A stretch of 46,968 nucleotides of DNA, taken from assembly GCF_011927635.1 (NCBI RefSeq), contig NZ_JAATJB010000021.1, positions 1-46,968 on the forward strand, read 5' to 3'. The notes beneath the pieces are model-generated. The model saw only the letters and a program-made list of their open reading frames with translations, had not been told where the DNA came from and made no database searches. Positions within the stretch are counted from its first letter, which is position 1. Every line of letters starts with the position of its first letter. Both the position numbers and the translations under genes were made by a program. Below are positions 26,075 through 32,917 of this stretch, one piece after another. This DNA is from Sphingomonas trueperi. Lineage in GTDB: Bacteria > Pseudomonadota > Alphaproteobacteria > Sphingomonadales > Sphingomonadaceae.

Positions 26075-26541
26075 ATCCGTCGGCGCATGTCGAGGTTCAT
26101 GACGTCCGCTTTGTCGTCGCGAACCGGATCGAGGACACTTATGATCGGTTGCGCACCAACTGGTGGGGTACGCCCGGCACGCTGCACATCGACTGCTGGG
26201 CCGAGATCGACCGGGCCGACGGCCATGCCGTCGCACTGCACGCCGCGCCGTCGGCTGGGCCCGAGAAGCTCTGGTTCGTCAACCTCGGCGGCTATGACGG
26301 GGTCGACTTCGCCGAGCAGCATAAGAACATGTTCGTCGTCGCAGGATCAGCGCGCGACGCGAAAGCGCGCGCCCTTGCGACCGTGCGCGGCTGGAAGGAT
26401 GCCCATCGCGACGACCTGTACGATGCGGACGCCGTCTTCGATCTCGACGCCATGCTGGGCGAGAGGCTGTACGTCCATCTGACGCGGATGCCCGACGCCT
26501 CGGCGTCCCGCTTCACCTGCCGCTATACGCCGCTCAAGTGA
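26065..26541 (+). pseudogene. DUF1543 protein gene, 5'-truncated
   Basis: From GGEHPSAHVEVHDVRFVV onward this frame matches the DUF1543 pattern, including WWGTPGTLHIDCWAEID and LWFVNLGGYDGVDF, through to a normal stop. DUF1543 is a small cytoplasmic domain of unknown function. The expected first ten or so residues (start codon and first strand) are absent and replaced by out-of-frame DUF4402 coding sequence. The rest, about 157 codons, is intact, so the damage is confined to the 5' end. A new start inside the remnant is possible but would cut into the domain. Confidence 0.6.
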
Positions 26542-26814
26542 CGCCCGTTCCGGCCGTCTCCGCGACAGGATGGGGCGGGGGCGGGGGATCGGGATGCGCG
26601 TACCAATCGGCATAGGGCGTGTTGCGTGCCAGGTGGCGGTTGAAGTCCGGCGCGCCGTCTTCCCACCAGGTAGGACCCCGCTCGCCGAGCTGGCGCTTCA
26701 CGCGGCTCGTGCCTGGGCCTCTGCGTCGGCATCCTGTCTTCGCTGCGCCGCCCCCACCGCACGCCGCGCGGCCATCAGCGAGACGACAAGTTCCGTGCGC
26801 AGCGCGGGGTCGGC
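26534..26814 (-). pseudogene. Small conserved hypothetical gene, frameshifted
   Basis: Two minus-strand frames together make one plausible short protein. The first reads ADPALRTELVVSLMAARRAV and ends at a TGA at about 26698; the second continues KRQLGERGPTWWEDG and NRHLARNTPYADWYA to the stop. Adding one base at the join gives EAQARAAVKRQLGERG. The first part has no standard start codon before its ADPALRTEL segment. The 3' end overlaps the DUF1543 stop by 8 bp. I do not know a function for this kind of protein. A shorter product from a GTG at 26701 (55 residues) is an alternative. Confidence 0.42.
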
Positions 26815-26828
26815 CCTGCCGCAGCGCC

Positions 26829-26868
26829 TGGAAACAATATATTACAGGATGTTTCCATCGTTTGATGG
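26829..26868. promoter_or_regulatory. Two inverted repeats just upstream of coxB
   Basis: TGGAAAC (26829-26835) pairs with GTTTCCA (26851-26857) around an AT-rich 15-base spacer, and CCATC (26855-26859) pairs with GATGG (26864-26868). The AT-rich spacer stands out in this high-GC DNA and could hold a promoter element or a regulator site for the oxidase operon. Confidence 0.4.
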
Positions 26869-26900
26869 ACGGCTCACGCCGCGCGGGATAGGGCGGCGGG

Positions 26901-27881
26901 ATGCGAGCCGGGACCAGCAGGCGAGGAAGGCTGGCGATCGTCCTTGGGACGATGGCGCTGGGAGGCTGTAACCACCACCAATCGGTGTTCGCGGCGTTCG
27001 GCGAGGAAGCGGCGGGCATCAATTACATCACGCTGGTGATGGTGGCGGGCGGTATGATCGTCGCCGCGGGCGTCGCCGGGTTGATGATCTGGGCGGTGCG
27101 CGCTCGGCCGGGGGCGCTGAGCCTGCGCGGCGGCGAACGCCTGATCCTGATCGCCGGCGGGCTGATCCCGGCGCTGGTGCTGGCCGCGCTGCTCGTCTTC
27201 AGCCTGCCCTATATGCGGCCGCGCGGCGTGGCCCCCGCCGATCTGCGCATCGACGTGACCGGCGAGCAATTCTGGTGGCGCGTCGCCTATCGACCGTCGG
27301 ACGGGACGGCGGTGGTGAGCGCGAACGAGATCCGCATTCCGGTCGGCCGCACGGTGCTGTTCCGGCTGGCGGGCGGCGATGTCGTCCACAGCTTCTGGAT
27401 TCCGGGGCTGGCCGGCAAGATGGACATGATCCCCGGCCGCACCAACGACCTGCCCGTCCGCGCCACCCGCGCGGGGCGCTTTCGTGGCCAGTGCACCGAG
27501 TTTTGCGGATTGTCCCACGCGTTGATGGCGTTCGACGTGGTGGCGATGCCGGCCGAGGCGTTCGACCGCTGGCTCGCGGCGCAGCGCCGGCCGGCGGTGG
27601 CGAGCGCGGATCCCGGCGCGGCGCTGTTCCTCCGCCACGGCTGCGGCGGCTGCCATGCGATCCGGGGCACCGCGGCGACCGGCACGATCGGGCCGGATTT
27701 CACCCATCTCGCCCAGCGCGCGACGATCGGCGCGGGAACGCTGCCCAATAACGAGGCTGCCCGGCTGCGCTTCCTGCGCGAACCCGCCGCCGTGAAGCCG
27801 GGTGCGCGCATGCCCGCCTATCCGCAGTTGCCCGAAACCGAAGCCCGCGCGATTGCGCGCTATCTGGGAACCTTGCAATGA
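26901..27881 (+). CDS. coxB: Cytochrome c oxidase subunit II with C-terminal cytochrome c (caa3 type)
   Basis: A 326-residue subunit II. A lipoprotein-like signal (MALGGC, Cys23) is followed by two membrane helices (about 41-65 and 80-103) and the CuA domain. The CuA ligands are all visible: His163, Cys198, Glu200, Cys202, His206 and Met209. A cytochrome c domain follows with the haem motif CGGCH (248-252) and a likely axial Met304 (ARMPAY). This fused cytochrome marks the caa3 type, which takes electrons from soluble cytochrome c or directly from a membrane donor. It overlaps the subunit I-III gene by 4 bp and heads a five-gene operon. Confidence 0.93.
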   Translation: MRAGTSRRGRLAIVLGTMALGGCNHHQSVFAAFGEEAAGINYITLVMVAGGMIVAAGVAGLMIWAVRARPGALSLRGGERLILIAGGLIPALVLAALLVFSLPYMRPRGVAPADLRIDVTGEQFWWRVAYRPSDGTAVVSANEIRIPVGRTVLFRLAGGDVVHSFWIPGLAGKMDMIPGRTNDLPVRATRAGRFRGQCTEFCGLSHALMAFDVVAMPAEAFDRWLAAQRRPAVASADPGAALFLRHGCGGCHAIRGTAATGTIGPDFTHLAQRATIGAGTLPNNEAARLRFLREPAAVKPGARMPAYPQLPETEARAIARYLGTLQ

Positions 27882-30394
27882 GCCTCCACGCGCAGGACGA
27901 TCCCGAGCTGCGCCGCGCGCAGGAGGAGCGGCTGCGCACCGTATGGGCGCCGCCCAAGGGCTGGCTGCGGCGGTGGAGCGATACCAACAACAACGCGGTG
28001 GGGCCTTGGTACACCAGCACCGCCTTCGTCTTCATGCTGTTCGCCGGCGTGCTCGCGCTGATCATACGGGCCCAGCTGGCGGTGCCGGAGAACGACCTGG
28101 TCTCCGCCAACACCTTCAACCAGCTGTTCACGCTGCACGGCTCGGCGATGATGTTCCTGTTCGCGGTGCCGATGTTCGAGGCTGTCTCGATCATCCTGCT
28201 GCCCCAGCTGCTCGGCGCACGCGACCTGCCGTTCCCGCGGCTCTCCGCCTTCGGCTATTGGAGCTTCCTGATCGGCGGCGTGTTCGTGCTCGGCTCGATC
28301 TTCTTCAATGCCGCCCCCGATGGCGGCTGGTTCATGTACCCGCCGCTGACCACCCGCACCGACCTGTCGGGCCTCGGCGCCGACATCTGGATGCTGGGGC
28401 TGTCGTTCATCGAAGTCTCGTCGGTCGCGGCGGCGGTGGAGCTGATCGTCGGCGTACTCAAGTGCCGTCCGCCGGGCATGCGGCTGAACCTGATGCCGCT
28501 CTATGCCTGGTACATCCTGGTCGTCGCGGTGATGATCCTGTTCGCCTTCCCGCCGCTGATCGCGGGCGACCTGCTGTTCGAGATGGAGCGGCTGCTCGGC
28601 TGGCCGTTCTTCGACGCTGCCCGTGGCGGCGATCCGCTGCTGTGGCAGCACCTGTTCTGGATCTTCGGGCACCCCGAAGTCTATGTGATCTTCCTGCCCT
28701 CGATCGCGCTGTTCGCGATGCTGATCCCCACCTTCGCGCAGCGGCACCTGCTCGGCTATCCCTATATCGTGCTGGCGGCGGTGGGCACTGCCTTCCTCAG
28801 CTTCGGACTGTGGGTGCACCACATGTTCGCGACCGGGCTGCCCAAGATCAGCCTCGCCTTCTTCTCGGCGGCGAGCCAGGCGGTGGTGATTCCCACCGGC
28901 ATCCAGATCTTCGCCTTCATCGCCACGCTGGCGGCCGGGCGGGTGATCTTCTCGACGCCCTTGCTCTACGCCACCGGCAGCCTCGCCATCTTCGTGATCG
29001 GCGGGCTCACCGGGGTGATGGTCGCGATCGTGCCGTTCGACTGGCAGGCGCACGACACCTATTTCGTGGTCGCGCACCTGCATTACGTGCTGATCGGCGG
29101 CACGCTGATGCCGCTGTTCGCCGGCCTCTATTATTACTGGCCGCTGGTGACGGGGAAGCAGCTGAGCGACCGGATCGGCCGCACCGCCTTCTGGATCCTG
29201 TTCGTAGGCGCCAACCTCGCCTTCTTCCCGATGCACCTGTCCGGGCTGATGGGGATGCCGCGCCGGGTGTTCACCTATCCGGCCGAACTGGGGCTGCAGG
29301 GGCTCAACATGGCCTCGACGATCGGCGCCTTCCTGTTCGCCTTCGGCGTGCTGCTGATCGTGATCGACCTGCTGCGCTCGCCCTGGCGGCCGCTTGGGCC
29401 CCGCAACCCCTGGAACGCCGGTACGCTCGAATGGCTGGCCACCCCCAGCGGCGAGCAATGGGGCGTGCGCTCGATCCCGCTGATCGAGACCCGCTATCCG
29501 ATCTGGGACCAGCCCGATTTCGTGCGCAAGGTCGACGAGGGCCGCTTCTTCCTCCCCGATGCCGAGGAGGGGCGGCGCGAATCGCTGATCACCTCGGTGC
29601 TCGATGCCAAGCCCGTCGCGGTGCTGCGGCTGCCGACGCCGTCCTTCGTGCCGATGGCGACGGCGGCGGCGCTGGGCGGGGTGTTCATCCTGACGACCTA
29701 CCATCTCTACTGGCTCGCGCTCGCCGCCGCCGTGCTGACGCTGGCGCTGGTGCTGGCCTGGCTGTGGCAGACCGCCGAGATCCCCGAAAAGCCGTGCAAG
29801 CCGATCGGCCATGGTATCGATCTGCCGCTCTATGTGGCGGGGCCGCTGGCGCCCGGCTGGTGGGCGATGTTCATCACCATGATGGCCGATGCGACGGCCT
29901 TTTCGGGGCTGGTGTTCGGCTATTACTTCTTCTGGACGGTGCATCCGAGCTTCCCGCCGCCCGGCATGACCGGGCCGGGCGTGTTCTGGCCGATGATCGC
30001 GCTGGCGCTGATGGTGCTGGGCTGGGCGGCGACGCTCGCCGCGCGCGAGACCAACCGCCGGGGCGCGGTGACCGCGGCGCGGCTGCTGCTGGCGGCAGGC
30101 GCGCTCGCCGGGCTGGCGGCGATTCCGGCTGGACTGGCGGGCCCCTGGCTGTCGCATCTCGATCCGACGCTCCACAGCTATCCGGCGATTGTCTGGACGC
30201 TGACGGGCTGGACCGTCGCCCATGCCGGCGTCGGCGTGGTCGGACAGCTTTATGCGCTCGCCCGCAGCCTCGCCGGGCTCGCGACGCCGACCCATGATGC
30301 CGACATCCGCAACGTCACGCTCTACCAGCATTTCCTGTTGTTCACCGCGCTCGTCACCTGGGCGACGCTGGGCCTGTTCCCGGAGGTGGCATGA
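27878..30394 (+). CDS. Cytochrome c oxidase subunit I-III fusion
   Basis: An 838-residue haem-copper oxidase core that reduces oxygen to water and pumps protons. In the subunit I part the low-spin haem ligands are His87 and His402, the haem a3 ligand is His400 (VVAHLHYV), the CuB ligands are His265, His314 and His315, and Tyr269 is positioned for the His-Tyr crosslink. Subunit III begins at about residue 640 and contains WWAMFITMMADATAFSG. The D-pathway aspartate (Asp116 in GARDLPFPR) and Glu267 are kept, but the residue matching the K-pathway lysine is Gln343 (PTGIQIF). Fusion of I and III is known in some bacteria. It overlaps both neighbours by 4 bp. Confidence 0.93.
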   Translation: MSLHAQDDPELRRAQEERLRTVWAPPKGWLRRWSDTNNNAVGPWYTSTAFVFMLFAGVLALIIRAQLAVPENDLVSANTFNQLFTLHGSAMMFLFAVPMFEAVSIILLPQLLGARDLPFPRLSAFGYWSFLIGGVFVLGSIFFNAAPDGGWFMYPPLTTRTDLSGLGADIWMLGLSFIEVSSVAAAVELIVGVLKCRPPGMRLNLMPLYAWYILVVAVMILFAFPPLIAGDLLFEMERLLGWPFFDAARGGDPLLWQHLFWIFGHPEVYVIFLPSIALFAMLIPTFAQRHLLGYPYIVLAAVGTAFLSFGLWVHHMFATGLPKISLAFFSAASQAVVIPTGIQIFAFIATLAAGRVIFSTPLLYATGSLAIFVIGGLTGVMVAIVPFDWQAHDTYFVVAHLHYVLIGGTLMPLFAGLYYYWPLVTGKQLSDRIGRTAFWILFVGANLAFFPMHLSGLMGMPRRVFTYPAELGLQGLNMASTIGAFLFAFGVLLIVIDLLRSPWRPLGPRNPWNAGTLEWLATPSGEQWGVRSIPLIETRYPIWDQPDFVRKVDEGRFFLPDAEEGRRESLITSVLDAKPVAVLRLPTPSFVPMATAAALGGVFILTTYHLYWLALAAAVLTLALVLAWLWQTAEIPEKPCKPIGHGIDLPLYVAGPLAPGWWAMFITMMADATAFSGLVFGYYFFWTVHPSFPPPGMTGPGVFWPMIALALMVLGWAATLAARETNRRGAVTAARLLLAAGALAGLAAIPAGLAGPWLSHLDPTLHSYPAIVWTLTGWTVAHAGVGVVGQLYALARSLAGLATPTHDADIRNVTLYQHFLLFTALVTWATLGLFPEVA

Positions 30395-30771
30395 TCGGGC
30401 GGCTGCACCAGCGCTTCCGCGCGCTCCGGGTCACCCTGTGGACGCTGATCGTACCGCCGACGGGCTGGGCGGCGCATTTCCTCTTCTCCTATCTCTGGGC
30501 GGCGGTGCGCTGCGCCAAGACCGGGCGCTATGTCGACGCGCCGGCGATCTTCTGGGGCGGCACGGCGGCGGCACTGCTGGTGATCCTCGCCTCGGGGTGG
30601 ATCGCCTGGGTGCAGGCGCGCACGCCCGGCGACCATCCGCCGCACGAAGCCGGCACCGACAGCGATCGACTGCGCTTCCTCGCCTATGCCACCTTGCTGC
30701 TCGCCGGGCTGAGCGTGATCGGCGTCGTCTTCACCGCGCTGCCGGTGCTGTTCCTGCGGGACTGCCGGTGA
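30391..30771 (+). CDS. Small membrane protein of the oxidase operon
   Basis: A 126-residue protein with about three hydrophobic helices (near residues 15-40, 53-70 and 93-120). I do not recognise a named family. It is joined to the subunit I-III gene and to the ctaG-like gene by 4-bp overlaps on both sides, so its production is tied to the oxidase. It may stand in for a subunit IV or an assembly helper; this is inferred only from position. Confidence 0.65.
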   Translation: MIGRLHQRFRALRVTLWTLIVPPTGWAAHFLFSYLWAAVRCAKTGRYVDAPAIFWGGTAAALLVILASGWIAWVQARTPGDHPPHEAGTDSDRLRFLAYATLLLAGLSVIGVVFTALPVLFLRDCR

Positions 30772-31358
30772 GAGCCGCCCCCCTGGCGCTGGGGGCCGCG
30801 CTGCTCGCGCTCGGCTGGAGGCTCGCCGGGCAGGGGATGACCGGGCACATGGCCGCGCACATGCTGGCGACCGCCGTCGCGGCGCCATGCGTGGCGCTGG
30901 GCATTGCCGGCACGCGCATGGATCCCGCGCGGCGCCTGCCCCGCATCGTCACGCCGCTGGCGATGAGCATGGTCGAGCTCGGCGTGGTGTGGAGCTGGCA
31001 CCTGCCGGCGCTGCGGGCGGCGGCGGCGCATAGTTCCATACTGCTGGCGCTCGAGCAGGCGAGCTTCCTCGCCGCGGGCGTGCTGCTGTGGAGCGCGGTG
31101 CTGGCACCGGGCGCGCGGGCGATGGGGGTGGGCGCGTTGCTGCTCACCTCGATGCACATGACGCTGCTTGGTGCGCTGATCGGGCTGGCACCGCGGCCGC
31201 TCTATCCGGCGATGGCGCATGCCGCGCCCTGGGGGCTGGCGCCGCTCGCCGACCAGCAGCTTGCCGGCGTGGTGATGCTGCTCGTCGGTGGTGCGGCCTA
31301 TTTCGTCGGCGGGCTCGGACTGCTGGCCACGCTGTTGCGGCTGGAGGCGCGCGTATGA
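30768..31358 (+). CDS. CtaG-like cytochrome c oxidase assembly protein (caa3_CtaG)
   Basis: A 196-residue polytopic membrane protein. Visible features of the caa3_CtaG family are HMAAHMLATAVAAPCVALG near the start, VVWSWHLPAL in the middle, and a late TSMHMTLLGALIGL helix. These membrane proteins help assemble the CuA/CuB centres of caa3 oxidases, as shown for Bacillus CtaG. The GTG start is chosen because it overlaps the upstream stop (GTGA), matching the other junctions of the operon. It is somewhat shorter than many CtaG proteins. Confidence 0.78.
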   Translation: MRAAPLALGAALLALGWRLAGQGMTGHMAAHMLATAVAAPCVALGIAGTRMDPARRLPRIVTPLAMSMVELGVVWSWHLPALRAAAAHSSILLALEQASFLAAGVLLWSAVLAPGARAMGVGALLLTSMHMTLLGALIGLAPRPLYPAMAHAAPWGLAPLADQQLAGVVMLLVGGAAYFVGGLGLLATLLRLEARV

Positions 31359-32395
31359 CGATCCGGATCACCTGGAAGCGCGTAGTGCTGGCGCTGGCCG
31401 GTATCGTGGCATTGGCGCTCGCGGTCGCTTGGTCCGGCGCGATCAACGTCGCCGCGTCGAGCGGGCACTGGCCGATCACCAACTGGTTCCTGCATTGGGT
31501 GATGCGCAACTCGGTCGGCACCCGCAGCGCGCTGGAGAGCCCCAAGACGGCGGCCGATCCCCAGGGGCTGGTGAGCGCCGCCGGCCATTTCGCGGCGAGC
31601 TGCGCCGCCTGCCACGGCGCCCCCGGCATGCGGCCGCGCGCGGTGTTCCAGGCGGCGACGCCCCCCGCGCCCGACCTTGCCCGCACCGCGAAGCAATGGA
31701 GCGACCGCGAGCTGTTCTGGATCATCGATCACGGCGTGAAGTTCAGCGGCATGCCCGCCTGGCCGGCGCGCGACCGGCCGGACGAGGTCCGCCGCATGGT
31801 CGCCTTCGTCCGCCGCCTGCCGACGATGACACCCGCCGACTATGCGCGACTGGCCGGCGGCATCGCCGGGATTGCGGGGGCGCCGCGGTTCGAGGCCTGT
31901 GCCGGCTGCCACGGTGCCGATGGACGGGGGCGGGGGCAGGGCGACATCCCTGTGCTGGGCGGGCAGAACCCGGCCTATCTCGAAGCGGCGCTGCGCGCCT
32001 ATCGCGATGGGCACCGCTTCAGCGGCGTGATGGCCAACGCCGCCGCGTTGCTGAGCGATGCCGATGCGGCCGCGCTGGCGCGGCGGTTTGCGGCACTGCC
32101 GGGACTGGGAGAGGCACCGCAGGTCCGCGATGCGGATGCCGAGCGCATCGTTTCGCGCGGCCTGCCGAACCGGCAGCTTCCCGCCTGTGCGAGCTGCCAC
32201 GCGCCGGGCAAGCCCTATCCGGTCCTGGCGGGGCAGAAACCGGCCTATCTCGCCGCGCGGCTATGGCAGATGCGCGGCGACGGCAAGCAGGTGGATGCCC
32301 GCCAGTCGCAGGCAACGATGCCGGTGATTGCGCGGCGCATACCCGAGGAAATGGTCGATCGGCTCGCGGCATATCTCGGTGCGCGGCCGCAATAG
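31355..32395 (+). CDS. Tri-haem cytochrome c, membrane-anchored
   Basis: A 346-residue cytochrome with an N-terminal hydrophobic anchor (residues 9-28) and three CxxCH motifs: CAACH at 83-87, CAGCH at 182-186 and CASCH at 278-282. Each lies in its own cytochrome c-type domain. The protein would sit on the periplasmic side and pass electrons, perhaps from a quinol oxidoreductase or dehydrogenase to the caa3 oxidase. It overlaps the ctaG-like gene by 4 bp (ATGA) and ends the oxidase operon. The spacing of three haem domains is similar to alcohol-dehydrogenase-type cytochrome subunits, which is an alternative origin. Confidence 0.85.
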   Translation: MTIRITWKRVVLALAGIVALALAVAWSGAINVAASSGHWPITNWFLHWVMRNSVGTRSALESPKTAADPQGLVSAAGHFAASCAACHGAPGMRPRAVFQAATPPAPDLARTAKQWSDRELFWIIDHGVKFSGMPAWPARDRPDEVRRMVAFVRRLPTMTPADYARLAGGIAGIAGAPRFEACAGCHGADGRGRGQGDIPVLGGQNPAYLEAALRAYRDGHRFSGVMANAAALLSDADAAALARRFAALPGLGEAPQVRDADAERIVSRGLPNRQLPACASCHAPGKPYPVLAGQKPAYLAARLWQMRGDGKQVDARQSQATMPVIARRIPEEMVDRLAAYLGARPQ

Positions 32396-32532
32396 TGGTG
32401 CGAGCCGCCGCGGGCGGGGAAGCGATAAGGTCTAAACCCCAGCGGGGGGCGGGCTGACCGGCACCTTGCGGTGTCGACCGCGAGCCTCTACCAAGGCGAC
32501 GCTTTCGGCGTTTCTTGCCGCGAGCGCAGATC

Positions 32533-32728
32533 GCGCCGGTGCCTCGACGAGAGGCTTAAAAGGGAACACGGTGAGGGCGGCATGCCGCCTGAATCCGAGG
32601 CTGTCCCTGCAACTGTAAGCGGTGAGCGAGACGCACGGGCTTCCTTCCACGGAAGCAGCCACTGGGCCTCAGGGCCTGGGAAGGCGTGCGTCGAGCGACG
32701 ACCCGTGAGCCAGGAGACCTGCCGGCGT
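32533..32728 (+). ncRNA. Cobalamin riboswitch (AdoCbl-type aptamer)
   Basis: The leader shows the conserved elements in order: GGTGCCTC (32539-32546), TTAAAAGGGAA (32556-32566), CTGCAACTGTAAGCGGTGAG (about 32607-32626), GCCACTGGG (32657-32665), CTGGGAAGGC (32676-32685) and the B12 box AGCCAGGAGACCTGCC (32708-32723). It lies about 190 bp before a BtuB-like receptor gene, the expected target. Binding of cobalamin would switch expression off. Whether control is by termination or translation is not clear, because no T-run follows. Confidence 0.95.
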
Positions 32729-32917
32729 CTGGTCGCTCTTGCCTTGGTCCAGGGGATGGCCGCGGCACGGTGTACTCCGTCTGAGCGACGAACGAGCGGC
32801 GGGAGCCGCATCGGTCACGTGCGCCGGTCGCCCATGGCGTCCGGCCGGCGCCGTGCGCCGACCGTTCGCGTGAACGGCACGCTTCCGCCCGACGTCGACG
32901 ACGCCGGGGGTATGTCT

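Noticed and set aside
27860..30331. 823-codon minus-strand frame opposite the oxidase subunit I-III gene
   Set aside because: Low-complexity His/Gln/Arg/Glu composition, no motif, and fully explained by the membrane-protein codons on the other strand.
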